A DNA stretch of 64,000 nt from Methanofollis fontis (GCF_004297185.1 NZ_PGCL01000003.1:186001-250000); one strand, 5' to 3'; shown: positions 47,815 to 57,522, counted from the first letter of the stretch. Notes: a model not told the origin generated them from the sequence alone. Translations and numbers: made by a program.

Positions 47815-49127
47815 GCTTTCTCCTCCTCCGGGTTCAGGAGGTCGAGGAGATAGGTTTCGGCCTCTCTGAACAGGTCGGGGATCTCTTCAGGACTGACGGG
47901 ATCACACTTTTTTCCTCTCTTATCAGTGAACAGATCCTGAAAAAGGGGTTTGAGAGTCTCTGCAGCATGTGGGTTCTGCTGGAGGCCGTCAGAGATCCGC
48001 AGGATATCCCCGACGAGGTCCTCCCGCTGGACGAGCGTCTCGCGGTCGATGGGCAGGGCCGTGTTGTCGGTGATCCGGTCGATATAAACCTCTGGCTCGA
48101 CTTCCCTGAGATGGTCGGCAAGGCCTTCGGCCGCTTTCTTCTCCCTGAGAGGGCGGTGGACCTCTCCCCGGCCGGTGAGGGTGAGGCGACAGCAGACCTG
48201 ACGGCCGCCCCTCTCCTCCCGTATCTCGTCGAGAGCCTCCAGGATGGCGGAGTCGAGTTCGTCGAGCGTTTCGATGCCTTCAATAGAGAGGATGGTATCC
48301 TCCCAGCAGATCTCTGCAGTCTCCACAAAGGTGGGCTCGATGGTGCCATCTGGTCTGACCACAACATAGTAGCACCCCCGTGGACCAGACTCCCCAATGT
48401 CACGCCCCTGTGGGATGCCAGGGTAGACGATTGTTGGGTAGGTCTGGTGGACTACCGCAGGTTTGTGGATGTGACCGAGGGCCCAATAGTCATAGCCCCT
48501 CGCGGCCAGATCTTCCTCTGAGCAGGGGGCATAGGAGACGTGTTCGCCAGTACTGCTGCCGAGCGTGCCGTGTAGGAGACCGATGGTGAAGGGCCAGTCG
48601 TCTTCTTTCTCCGGGAACGTCGCAGCGAGGTTCTCCCAGACCGAAGACCTAGGATAACTCACCCCCACAATGGCCGCCTTCCTTTCTCCATCTTTTTCGA
48701 AGAAAACAACCTCGGGACCATCCTCTGCCATAATATGAACATTTTTGGGCCACTTGAGAGACCGGGACCAGGCGCTATGTGGATCATGGTTGCCGCAGGC
48801 GATGTAGACCAGGATACCGTGACTATCAAGCCTCTCAAGGGCGTGGAGGAGTTTGAGTTGCTCATAGATCTGCTGCCTCTTACTGTCATACAGATCGCCT
48901 GCGATCAGGACGAAATCGACCTCGTCCCTGATCGCCAGGTCAACGATCCGGTCTAAGGCACGGTATGATGCCTGGGTAAGTTTTTCGGCCATATTCTCAT
49001 CCATAGCCCTGATGCCAGTGAGTGGACTGCCGAGGTGGAGGTCTGCGGTGTGGATGAAGGTAAGTGTGTCTGGAGATATTTTTCGAGTTTTTTTCGGGGG
49101 TTGTGTCATGCTATGCCTCAAATTCAT
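47811..49127 (-). CDS. YhaO-like DNA-repair exonuclease (Mre11/SbcD family)
   Basis: Calcineurin-like phosphoesterase nuclease of 438 residues. Metal-binding motifs of the Mre11/SbcD fold are visible in order: FIHTADLHLGSPL (D-x-H), VDFVLIAGDLYDS (GDxxD), VYIACGNHDPHS (GNHD), then IGLLHGT and YWALGHIHKPAV (GHxH). It ends in a helical segment that in this family contacts the ATPase. The 438-residue length and pairing with the YhaN-like ATPase match the YhaO-YhaN (SbcDC-like) class. Alternative start at M7 (MTQPPKKTRK). Confidence 0.91.
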   Translation of the reverse strand: MNLRHSMTQPPKKTRKISPDTLTFIHTADLHLGSPLTGIRAMDENMAEKLTQASYRALDRIVDLAIRDEVDFVLIAGDLYDSKRQQIYEQLKLLHALERLDSHGILVYIACGNHDPHSAWSRSLKWPKNVHIMAEDGPEVVFFEKDGERKAAIVGVSYPRSSVWENLAATFPEKEDDWPFTIGLLHGTLGSSTGEHVSYAPCSEEDLAARGYDYWALGHIHKPAVVHQTYPTIVYPGIPQGRDIGESGPRGCYYVVVRPDGTIEPTFVETAEICWEDTILSIEGIETLDELDSAILEALDEIREERGGRQVCCRLTLTGRGEVHRPLREKKAAEGLADHLREVEPEVYIDRITDNTALPIDRETLVQREDLVGDILRISDGLQQNPHAAETLKPLFQDLFTDKRGKKCDPVSPEEIPDLFREAETYLLDLLNPEEEKA

Positions 49128-49471
49128 TGTTCGTAGATGGATGCTTGGCGTAAGGCACGAAAAACATTATTATTTCAATAGCCAGTGAAAAATGGTGATA
49201 ATATCCTTCCTGAGGGGAATGGACTCATTACTAACTTGCCCTTCATCAGGGGAGGGTTAATGATCCCTCCAGTCTGGGGGTTCTGGTCGGGGGACATGGA
49301 ACAGCCCTATTGTGTCCAGAATGGATCTGCCTGACTGGATGATTTTCGATTTTTCGGGAACCTACAATTAAAAATATTTCTGGTCTGGTCCAGAACATTC
49401 CGGGTATGCCAAAAAATTGCCGATAAAACAGAAACGGTAATATACCCCTAGAGTTATCCCCTAATCTGAAA
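49128..49471. other. Divergent intergenic region
   Basis: About 340 bases between the YhaO-like gene and the plus-strand pseudogene. No gene recognised. ATTAAAAATATTT around 49367-49379 is promoter-like for the plus strand. Confidence 0.5.
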
Positions 49472-50274
49472 ATGGAGTTGTCCAATTGGTTAGAAAACAA
49501 TTTTCCCTGTGATTTTTATAATGAAAAAATTGCACAGAAGGCACTTCGTCATATGAATTATCATGAAAAATGGAACCTATTTTCTGAAGACTATGTAATA
49601 AAACGGGCTTCTGAAGGGCGTTGGTACGAATTTCTCGTGTATGAGGTTATGCTTGATCTCTCTTTGCAGACCGACTAAATACAGCACATCGTCAAAAAAG
49701 GAGATGATACTCCCGCCCCCTATATCAGGATGCAACCCGGTCAGAACGGATTTATTACTCTGAAAAAGGCAACCTGACCATCAGGGGAAATGGTCAGACC
49801 ATCGCTGAGATGGACCTCCTGTTTGTAGACAAACACGGGGACATGGGCTTTGTCGAGGTGATCACCTCAGCAATGGACCTGAAGACCTTTCACGAGGAGA
49901 TCTGCTATAAAAAAAGGTTGATCGGTTCCTTACTCGGACAAAAGACTGTCCCCTTTGTCCTGGTCTCTTCGGTTGATGTCTCCCGGTATGCCAGCATTCT
50001 CAAAATTGCACAAGAACCTGATTGTCTCATTCTGATCACAAACCCGGCCGAAGAGATGAGAGACCTGATCTATGAGGGGTCATTACGAAAAAAACCGGAA
50101 AAACCAGGTTTCCATCCAAAATTAATTGATATTACTAACTTTTTCTCCAGAGATACTTATGACTACAAGGAGATCCATGACTGCAACAGGGATACTGTCA
50201 TCAGAATTATGCTCTCCTGCAAAAATGGTGGGATTGCTGCGATCTCATCGGTTCTCAATCCTCTGTCAAAATAA
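49472..50274 (+). pseudogene. Frameshifted nuclease-like gene
   Basis: Two ORFs (49472-49678 and 49810-50274) belong to one broken gene. After the TAA at 49676 the same frame continues IQHIVKKGDDTPAPYIRMQPG. The next frame then takes over with SERIYYSEKGNLTIRGNG and runs into QTIAEMDLLFVDKHGDMGFVEVITS. This last stretch resembles a PD-(D/E)XK core (E-M-D...F-V-E-V), although the usual lysine is replaced. One stop plus one frameshift near 49735 inactivate it. The start at 49472 (MELSNWLENNF) looks genuine. The stop is TAA, so pyrrolysine read-through is not an explanation. The family is not identified. Confidence 0.65.
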
Positions 50275-50485
50275 ATTATGCTGGGAACACTGAATAAATC
50301 AGGAGTAGAGGCGATGTTGCACGATAGAGGGGTCAAGATAAAAGATGATTTACTCAATGCTTCAGGCGGGAAGGATGGGGTGGAGGGTGAGGAGCATGGT
50401 CTTTTCAGGAGGGGATGGGGGTGGAGGGGTGATGAAGGTTGTTGTTTTCGATACGTTCTGGAAAACACGGCTGTGTCCACGGCAT

Positions 50486-52663
50486 TTAGTCCCGGGGACG
50501 AAAAGGAGCAACATTTTCTGGCGCAACAATGTCGGTATTGATATATCCTGCAGCAAAACCTTCTGCCAGAAGATCCTCAGGCAGGTAGCGGTCATACTTC
50601 TCCTGGACCAGATCAGGATATTGTTGTACAATATCAGTTTTTGAGGGACAATGAGTGAGAATATCGGTATAAAAATCCATGACCTCATCTGCAGTTGCCC
50701 CATGAAAGAAAAGCGCAATATCTCTGTCACGAACATCAAAGTCCCCCCAGCATGACCCAAGGATCGTGAGCGTGCGCAGGGCAGCCGACCCTGCCCAGGG
50801 AAACCAGAATGTGCCGTCTGAAAGGGGTATCAGATCAAACTCCAGGACGCCGGTTGACCTGGCAACGGATCTGGCAGAGGTGAGGAGAGATTTCCCGACG
50901 GTGTCAAGATATGTCGGAACCCTGTTTGAGAGGAGCATGGCATGCATCTTCTGGTGGACCATCGGATGAATGTCCGTTGCACCTTTCCCTGGAAAATATG
51001 GCACTTTGCCGCCTTTTGACGGTTGAACTGACATCTCTTTGCGGTCCAGGTCCACCATGAGCACCTCCCATCGGCGGCCTGCAAGGATCAGATATTCTTG
51101 ATTCTCTATACCAAAGGTCGGTGCAATGCTTCCTATCTGCTTACTTTTCCATTTCACCTTTATTTCCTGTTCTGTCGGGAAACAGGCATAAAAATCTAAA
51201 CGACGTACTATCCGCTCCCCTTGAAGGCCCAGAATAAGTAATCCTTCAGATGCCTGCTCAATCAGATCCGCTTTCGCTATACTTCGGAGAATACGGGTGA
51301 ATGCTGACGGCGTCACCCAGGCAAACGCCCCCTGCCCCACGAGTACATCATAGATTGTGGCCGCGTGAGCACCGCCCCGCTCGGTGATGACGCTCAGAAC
51401 CTGCTGGACAAGAGTGGAGTAATGAGGGAGACCAACCCTTGGAGGTTCACACCACCCTTCAAGCATGAGTTCGAAGAGGGATGTGGCACGGAGAAGCGAG
51501 GGATAGAGCTGGTCCACAAGGTCTCCCTCACCCCCGTGCGATTCAGGGATGAACATGATCATGACAGATGGGTTTCCCTCCCGCCGACCGCTTCGACCAA
51601 GACGCTGGCGAAGAGAGTGCACAGACCACGGGGCCCCGATCTGCCCGACTCGTGAAACATCCCCGACATCAATGCCAAGTTCAAGCGTGCTCGAACAGAA
51701 TGTTGCGGTCGGATGGCTGGATTTCAGGGCCATCTCAGTCTCTTCACGCTCAACTCTGGAGAGAGAACCATGGTGAACCCTGAAGGGATTGAGCAACCCC
51801 GCCCCAGTGAGAGACCGGTTCACCTGATCGGTATAGAGTTCCAGGTTTGAGCGACTGTTGATGTAGATCAGACTGTTTTTTCCATAAAAATGATTGATAA
51901 TATCTTCAGAGAGTTTTATCAGGGCTGGATCCTCATTCTCATCATCTCCTGACGTGTCAAAGAGATACCCTTTGATCAGAAAAGAAATATCCTGCCCTCC
52001 TCCTTCGTCTGAAACGATCCGCACCCCTTCTGGTTCTCGGGGCGACAACCACCTCTGCGTTGCAGAATAATCACCCAGAGTCGCCGAGAGACCGATGACG
52101 CGGGGTTGTACTGCACTGATCTGCGCGATCCTTGAAAGAAGACTTTTCAGGTGCATACCCCTTTCTGTGCCGATAAAGGCATGGATCTCATCGATGACAA
52201 CATAGGGGAGAGATTGGAAGAGGGATGGCAACCAAGAGGAACGATTGATAAAGAGCGACTCGATCGACTCGGGAGTGATGAGAAGTACACCTGAAGGTCT
52301 GGAAAGAAATCGTTTTTTTCTTGCACTCCCGACGTCTCCGTGCCACTTAAAGACCGGGGTATCCATCGCCTTGCAGAGAATCTCAAGCCGCCTGAACTGG
52401 TCATTAATGAGAGCCTTGAGTGGTCCTACATAGAGGGCACTGACACCATTGCTTCTTTTCTGTACTACATCCGAGAGTATTGGAAGAAATGCTGCTTCAG
52501 TCTTGCCCGCTGCAGTCGCCGCAGAGATGATCAAATCTTCTGGCCCTTCATTGAACGCAGCGATGGTATTGACCTGGATCGAACGCAGCTCAGTCCAGTG
52601 CATATTGTACAGTTCTTTCTGGACCAGAGGGTGAAGGAGAGAAAAGGCGCCAGCCACCACCAC
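50486..52663 (-). CDS. Lhr/BrxHI-like DEAD/DEAH-box helicase
   Basis: Superfamily 2 helicase of 725 residues, Lhr-core type. Motifs: Q-motif region LRSIQVNTIAAF, Walker A SAATAAGKTEAAF, GPLKALINDQF, TPESIESLF, DEIH in YVVIDEIHAFIGTERG, SATLGD, then SLIYINSRSNLEL, FCSSTLELGIDVGDV and RQRLGRSGRREG. The C-terminal part has the Lhr winged-helix and unassigned regions. In type 2 BREX the equivalent protein is BrxHI, and the gene next to it encodes a BrxD-like ATPase, as here. It is the last gene of the terB-brxD-helicase operon, eight bases after the previous stop. Confidence 0.87.
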   Translation of the reverse strand: MVVAGAFSLLHPLVQKELYNMHWTELRSIQVNTIAAFNEGPEDLIISAATAAGKTEAAFLPILSDVVQKRSNGVSALYVGPLKALINDQFRRLEILCKAMDTPVFKWHGDVGSARKKRFLSRPSGVLLITPESIESLFINRSSWLPSLFQSLPYVVIDEIHAFIGTERGMHLKSLLSRIAQISAVQPRVIGLSATLGDYSATQRWLSPREPEGVRIVSDEGGGQDISFLIKGYLFDTSGDDENEDPALIKLSEDIINHFYGKNSLIYINSRSNLELYTDQVNRSLTGAGLLNPFRVHHGSLSRVEREETEMALKSSHPTATFCSSTLELGIDVGDVSRVGQIGAPWSVHSLRQRLGRSGRREGNPSVMIMFIPESHGGEGDLVDQLYPSLLRATSLFELMLEGWCEPPRVGLPHYSTLVQQVLSVITERGGAHAATIYDVLVGQGAFAWVTPSAFTRILRSIAKADLIEQASEGLLILGLQGERIVRRLDFYACFPTEQEIKVKWKSKQIGSIAPTFGIENQEYLILAGRRWEVLMVDLDRKEMSVQPSKGGKVPYFPGKGATDIHPMVHQKMHAMLLSNRVPTYLDTVGKSLLTSARSVARSTGVLEFDLIPLSDGTFWFPWAGSAALRTLTILGSCWGDFDVRDRDIALFFHGATADEVMDFYTDILTHCPSKTDIVQQYPDLVQEKYDRYLPEDLLAEGFAAGYINTDIVAPENVAPFRPRD

Positions 52664-52671
52664 TTCCCCCC

Positions 52672-53991
52672 TTATAGCCTGAAGGCCCGGAGTTCGTCAT
52701 CGCCGGTTACAGTCTGTCCCTCCTCCTCTCCCCTGCTGGAAGGAGTTGCAGACGGCCTGGAGATCAGTTCCTCCCATCGGGCTTCCGGATTCTGTTCGAG
52801 CACAGAGAGGAGTCCGACAAACCGTTTCACGGCATCACGAGGTGTCTGGTAAAACTCTGCCCCCAGTATCCCGGAACAGTACTCCATAAACTGCGTGACC
52901 CCCTCATCAGGTATGAGATATGCCGATGCATCCCCCATGGCAAAGACCTTTCTGATATTATGGAAGAGGACAAAGAGATCCTCGGCGGTGAGGTTTTCCA
53001 GCCTTATAACTGGCCTTGAGAAGTCTTTCAGCCCATGGATCGCAAACTCGTTCTCGCGGAGTCGTGATGCCAGAGCTTCGTAACTCGCGATCCCCCGGCG
53101 AGGATCTGAAAAAAATTCATCTGTGCCGGCAAAGATGAACCCGATACCAGAAACATTTCCCTGCAGGCAATCGTTGACAATACGCAGGATCATCTCATAG
53201 TTTGTGTTTCGTGCCTGTGTATTGCTGAGACGGTGAGATAAGACACCCATTTCGTCGAGGTTGACAAGGAGTCCTGAATACCCTGCCATTCTGACAAATG
53301 AAGCCCAGACCTTGAAGTAATCATAGATGTCACTGTCGCCGATGATCATCCGGACACCAAGATCCATGCGGGCCTCAGTCTTGGTCTCATACCCGCCAGA
53401 CAACCACCTGAGGGCCGATGACATGAGGGGCTCGTCGCCATGCTGAAAACCTTCATAATACCGGCCGATCACGGTTGCAAAGTCATATCCATGTACCAGA
53501 TCCTGGAGGGACCGCAGCTCCTGGGTGATGGCGCGGACGATTTCATCATCTCCTTTTCCATCCTGCCTGAGACGGTAATCAAGATCTGAAACCCAGCGCT
53601 CAACAACGCTGGCAAGAGCTCCACCCTCAGGTTTTGCTCGAGTGGCCATGTTGTGCATCAGTTCAGCATACAACGCTCTGGCCTGCCCTCCTGTGGCATA
53701 GAGGCGTCGGTCAGGGGTGATGTCGGCCTGAACCACCACAAAGCGTTTTTCCAGTGCAACCTGCCTGGATAAATTCAGAAAGAAACTCTTCCCTGATCCA
53801 TACTGACCAATAATGAAACGGACTGTTGCTCCATTGTCTTTGATCTGTCCGAGGTCATCCAGGATGGCATTGATCTCATCCTTTCTTCCGACCTGGATAT
53901 GCTGAAGGCCAATTCTCGGAACGACCCCCGCGCGCAAAGATTGAAAAATCGCATTTCTTTCACGTTTTTTTATTTGAGCCATCATAATCAT
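52672..53991 (-). CDS. BrxD-like ATP-binding protein (DUF2791)
   Basis: P-loop ATPase of 439 residues. After the conserved opening KRERNAIFQSLRAGVVPRIGLQHIQVGR comes Walker A in FIIGQYGSGKSFFLNLSRQVALE. Then follows a DITPDRRLYATGGQARALYAEL segment and Walker B in GLLVNLDEMGVLSHRL. This arrangement is the BREX BrxD (DUF2791) family. AAAGG immediately precedes the first ATG, so initiation at the third or fourth codon (MMAQIKK) is better spaced. It lies three bases after terB and eight before the helicase gene. The partners PglX, PglZ and PglW are absent from the window. Confidence 0.87.
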   Translation of the reverse strand: MIMMAQIKKRERNAIFQSLRAGVVPRIGLQHIQVGRKDEINAILDDLGQIKDNGATVRFIIGQYGSGKSFFLNLSRQVALEKRFVVVQADITPDRRLYATGGQARALYAELMHNMATRAKPEGGALASVVERWVSDLDYRLRQDGKGDDEIVRAITQELRSLQDLVHGYDFATVIGRYYEGFQHGDEPLMSSALRWLSGGYETKTEARMDLGVRMIIGDSDIYDYFKVWASFVRMAGYSGLLVNLDEMGVLSHRLSNTQARNTNYEMILRIVNDCLQGNVSGIGFIFAGTDEFFSDPRRGIASYEALASRLRENEFAIHGLKDFSRPVIRLENLTAEDLFVLFHNIRKVFAMGDASAYLIPDEGVTQFMEYCSGILGAEFYQTPRDAVKRFVGLLSVLEQNPEARWEELISRPSATPSSRGEEEGQTVTGDDELRAFRL

Positions 53992-53994
53992 CCT

Positions 53995-56403
53995 TTAAAG
54001 CGGGATCATGCTCTGGTCCACGATCACCGAGCCCTCATCATCCTCCAGAATAAAATCACCCAAGTGTTCTTCTGACCAGACATTGATCGCCTCGATCGTC
54101 GCCTGGGGCATGCAATGATGGCACTGAACCAGGCGGATAAACTCATCCCGCGTCCATACTTCAGTGGTGAGAAGTTCTTCAAGGATCGGCACATAACGGG
54201 ACTGAAGACCTTCAATGCCATCATGGTCAGAACGTGGCGTTTCCTTCGCTGTGATCTCCTCCGTGCTCTCCTCTCCCTCGAATACAAAGACCCCAAGCTC
54301 GGTCTCCTCCCTTTTAAAAACCTCACCGAGGATCTCTGAGACGTCTCTGGTCTCATCCATGATCCTGGAAACCGCTCCTTTATCGATGGTTAATACAGGG
54401 GGAGTTTCTACAGCAGGCAGCGAAGGAGGCTCCACAACAGGTGATGGAGCGGTTTCTACAACAGGTGGCGGGAGATTCTCTCCTTGTGTGAACATTACTC
54501 CACTGTGAACGGCGACAGGGACATCAGCAGCATCCACATTTTCCGCATGAGATAGAAGCCAGTGCAGGTATCCCTCTTCGATATCCATCGCCTTGAAGAT
54601 CCGGTTGAGGTTCTTTTTTTCTTTCGGGTCAACGGTTCCATCAGCGGTGGCCATATCAACAAGGAACTGAGCAACCAGAAGACGGGCGTCAGGATCGAGC
54701 CCCTCATTCAGTCTTTTGCCAAGTCGTGTCAGTGAAGGGGGCGTCTGAATATAGAGATCTTCAAGTGCATCAAGACACTGATACTCAAAAGGAGAGAGTG
54801 AAAAGGTCTCCTTGAAAAATGTGTGTAGATGTTCACGTTCTTCAGGATCGACGTGACCGTCAGAGGCAGCAATGCCGATCCCCAATTCCAGCATAAGGGC
54901 ATAAGACGCAAAAGAAGGGCTCAGGGCATTCTGATCATCGACGGGAAGAATCATAAGATCCTCATCCCACTGATATCCGTTCCCTGCATGTTGTATGTGG
55001 GGGAGGAGCACATATCCCCCGTCATGCACCGTCCTGGAGAGATTCCGACTCTGCACAGGGGTGAGTCGATGACGCCTTTCGATCCCGATCACTTCGGCAA
55101 GGGAGGAGACCGGGACACGTGCCCAAGGGTTATCCTTTCTGTGCTCCCTGAAGAGGTGGTCCCATGCGTCCTGATCCGGGTGGGAGGTTACGGCCCTCAG
55201 TTCTTCTGGCATGCAGCCATAGGCTTTCCAGGTGATGGTCCCTCCACTTTTTGAGAACTGATTTATAAACGGCCTGATGTCATGTATACAACCCTCCCAG
55301 AGGGAAAAGAGGCCATTGAATTGTTTTTTCCGCCTGAGGGGATGAGGTATGAAGCAGGGTACAGGAGCGGCACTGGAAGATGATGAGAGAAGGCTTGGGC
55401 TGGCCGGACGATATTCTAGTTTATATGGATTTTTTGCCGGGACGACCCTGAGACCATTATCAAACATGGAGAGATAGCGCTTCTGAAATAATGTTTTAAA
55501 GTATGAATTCTCTTTTTTTATTGCAGACGGAACAGAGGCACCAGAATAGTGACGTGCGACACTGTATGCAAGTTTCCAAGGGATCGGTTCTCCTTTCAGA
55601 GCAAACCAAGCAAGTGCAACCAAGGTAGTTGTTTCATTCAGTTCAGTCAGGTCCGGGAAGTAGAGCGTGAGGTCTTCCTGGGTCATGGTGTCCAGGTGCA
55701 TTGCCACAATGTAGCCAAGAAAACCCTCCAGATAGGTAGTGAATGAATGTGAGGTCTGGTATCTGTCGAGAAGACGTCGCACTTCGTGTACGACCAGATC
55801 GATGTCCTTTTTTTCGATGAGTGCCCGCCTTTCAAGCCCATAGAAGTAGATAAAGGCATAGCCGATCTCACCAAGATCTTTGTCTTTGCCTGTCGAGAGC
55901 CATGAAAGGTAATTTGCCCTCTGATCAGGGGTGAGCTGAGAGTAGCATGGCCAGTAAGGGAGAGAAGGAGTATTTGAATCGCTCGACTGACCTGTTGGGA
56001 GAGTTATGTCCAGACAGGAAGCCTCATCAGGCGATACTGTGCCGTGGGACCAGTAGGTGAGGGGATCTTCGATTGTGTAACCCTGTACAGTGATTGACGT
56101 TTGTTTCCCGGCCCAGAGAAGGACATTTTTCTGTGAAGTTTCTGCAATTTCTGTACGTGCTTCTTCTTTTGTCTGGCCAACACCTGATCTTGTTCTGGTT
56201 CCAGACGAAAAAACGGGATCATCTGTTCGATCATCTGCTGTAAGAGGAGGTGTTTTGGTTCCCCAGTCTTTTTGGGTTTTTTCAGGGTTTTCTGGATTCT
56301 GAGATGTTTTCCTGGCCCGAGTCTGCAAAGCACGAAAGAAAATGAAGAGGAATAGCCCAAATAAAATCAGTACAATCAATACAATAATTAATATTTCAAG
56401 CAT
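53995..56403 (-). CDS. Membrane-anchored TerB_N-TerB-TerB_C protein
   Basis: 802-residue protein with an N-terminal transmembrane helix (ILIIVLIVLILFGLFLFIFF). A polar linker leads to a TerB_N domain (from about YWPCYSQLTPDQRANYLSWLSTG through LYFPDLTELNETTTL). A TerB helical domain follows (LELGIGIAASDGHVDPEEREHL and MATADGTVDPKEKKNLNRIF, acidic metal-binding loops). The chain ends in TerB_C (RYVPILEELLTTEVWTRDEFI to QSMIPL). TerB domains bind divalent metals and are linked to stress and defence at membranes. As first gene of the operon it would tether the BrxD-like ATPase and helicase to the membrane; that role is inference from the anchor and gene order. Confidence 0.87.
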   Translation of the reverse strand: MLEILIIVLIVLILFGLFLFIFFRALQTRARKTSQNPENPEKTQKDWGTKTPPLTADDRTDDPVFSSGTRTRSGVGQTKEEARTEIAETSQKNVLLWAGKQTSITVQGYTIEDPLTYWSHGTVSPDEASCLDITLPTGQSSDSNTPSLPYWPCYSQLTPDQRANYLSWLSTGKDKDLGEIGYAFIYFYGLERRALIEKKDIDLVVHEVRRLLDRYQTSHSFTTYLEGFLGYIVAMHLDTMTQEDLTLYFPDLTELNETTTLVALAWFALKGEPIPWKLAYSVARHYSGASVPSAIKKENSYFKTLFQKRYLSMFDNGLRVVPAKNPYKLEYRPASPSLLSSSSSAAPVPCFIPHPLRRKKQFNGLFSLWEGCIHDIRPFINQFSKSGGTITWKAYGCMPEELRAVTSHPDQDAWDHLFREHRKDNPWARVPVSSLAEVIGIERRHRLTPVQSRNLSRTVHDGGYVLLPHIQHAGNGYQWDEDLMILPVDDQNALSPSFASYALMLELGIGIAASDGHVDPEEREHLHTFFKETFSLSPFEYQCLDALEDLYIQTPPSLTRLGKRLNEGLDPDARLLVAQFLVDMATADGTVDPKEKKNLNRIFKAMDIEEGYLHWLLSHAENVDAADVPVAVHSGVMFTQGENLPPPVVETAPSPVVEPPSLPAVETPPVLTIDKGAVSRIMDETRDVSEILGEVFKREETELGVFVFEGEESTEEITAKETPRSDHDGIEGLQSRYVPILEELLTTEVWTRDEFIRLVQCHHCMPQATIEAINVWSEEHLGDFILEDDEGSVIVDQSMIPL

Positions 56404-56532
56404 AGTTCAACAAACAAAATAATGTCATTCCCCATATAGATGTTTTTTCATTTTTTCTCAGGTATGATAGGCAGAAAAATATGAATGTCGCCTTTTTGAG
56501 CCCGGCCTCCCGGCGAAATTAGGCGCATCATG

Positions 56533-56750
56533 TCATGTTCCTCCGAGAACCTCCACCTCGTTCTCCAACCCCTTGATCTCCTTTTCAATATAATCCCGCT
56601 CTCGATAGGGAAATATTGGGGGAGGAAAAGATGATCACCAGGGTTCCTGAGCAGGTCCGGGAGATAACGGAGAAACTTGAACTCAACATATTCCCTAAAT
56701 GATGAAAAGTTTGGGGTAGAGATTGGCAGCAGCAGTCGTTCTATCTCCAC
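56533..56750 (-). pseudogene. Short C-terminal gene fragment, frameshifted
   Basis: A minus-strand ORF from 56750 reads IERLLLPISTPNFSSFREYVEFKFLRYL and PDLLRNPGDHLFLPQYFP. A -1 shift near TTTCCC at about 56610 then gives a natural-looking continuation, YRERDYIEKEIKGLENEVEVLGG, ending at a stop at 56533. The pattern of a basic/hydrophobic strand followed by a helix resembles the tail of Eco57I-type methylases or similar modification enzymes, but it is too short to name. It sits directly upstream of the TerB operon. It may be the relic of a partner gene. Confidence 0.35.
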
Positions 56751-57339
56751 GGGATTTTTTTAATATTATATGCAATAATATCCCTTTATTTTTAAATTAT
56801 ACTTTTTGGAAGACTATTTTTTTCAAAATATGATCAATATGGATTTTCACATCAGCAGGGGAGGTGGCGGGCATACATGGTGAGAAGGGGCAAGAGGATG
56901 AAGACCGCCATAACAGGTATTACAGCGGCATTCGCGAAACACCCTTGCACAACGGTGGATCTGGATGCCGCCACTGAGGTTCCCTGCCCGCAGACAACCA
57001 CTGCATGGGAGATCTGCGGATGTCCGCACAACAGAGCAAAAACCAGTTTTTCCAAACCACTCAGAGATTGTACGGTTCTGATACCACAGGAGAAGAAGGT
57101 CCGGGAAAGGTTTTATTCAAGCCATCGATAAAAGAACAATTACGATAAATCGGCAATTTCTGTCTTCAGATCCTTCAGAGTCCTGTCCCCGGCAGGGTTT
57201 CAAACAATCCCCTCTATGTACAATTATCACCCTGCAACCACCCCCCTCAGGCGATCCAATTCGCACTCCTGAAGATGTTACCGTGCTTGGGTATAATGAA
57301 ACAGAGACGTAGGCGTCTCACCATTGAAAACACAAAAGA
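56751..57339. other. AT-rich intergenic region between defence island and biotin cluster
   Basis: About 590 bases without a recognised gene. The left part is very AT-rich (56760-56840: TTAATATTATATGC, TTTTTAAATTATAC) and promoter-like. Overlapping 67-84 codon ORFs at 56852-57131 on both strands match nothing I know. Confidence 0.45.
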
Positions 57340-57450
57340 TGCTGCGAGGGGGATCCGAACCCCCGACCTCCAGATATCTCAGATCTGGGCGCTTCGTTGT
57401 TGCTCAAAACCCTATGAGTCTGGCGCCCTAACCAGCTAGGCCACCGCAGC
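57340..57450 (-). tRNA. Elongator tRNA-Met (anticodon CAU) with a 37-nt intron
   Basis: On the minus strand, acceptor GCTGCGG pairs with TCGCAGC (one G-U) and discriminator A. The D-arm TGGCCTAGCTGGTTAGGGC and T-arm GGGGG-TTCGGAT-CCCCC are intact. The anticodon stem CCAGA/TCTGG encloses CTCATA, followed by 37 extra bases (GGGTTTTGAG to CTGAGAT), which is an intron at the canonical site after position 37. Removing it gives loop CTCATAA and anticodon CAT. Archaeal elongator tRNA-Met commonly has an intron here. The sequence can also form the splicing helix, but I did not fold it computationally. A CAT anticodon could in principle be tRNA-Ile2. Confidence 0.88.
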
Positions 57451-57522
57451 GCAGGTGTTTGCACCTAAGTGCAGTATAACAATGATGGATTCACTAATAA
57501 AGGTTGTTGTGGCCGGAGATGC

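Noticed and set aside
49676-49678. Stop codon read-through (for example pyrrolysine) joining the two ORFs
   Set aside because: The codon is TAA, not TAG, and a separate frameshift downstream is also needed.
50278-50644. Overlapping plus-strand ORFs after the broken nuclease gene
   Set aside because: Mostly antisense to the helicase 3' end, with no family features.
56852-57131. Paired 67-84 codon ORFs on both strands
   Set aside because: Mirror-image open frames without recognisable domains or convincing start signals.
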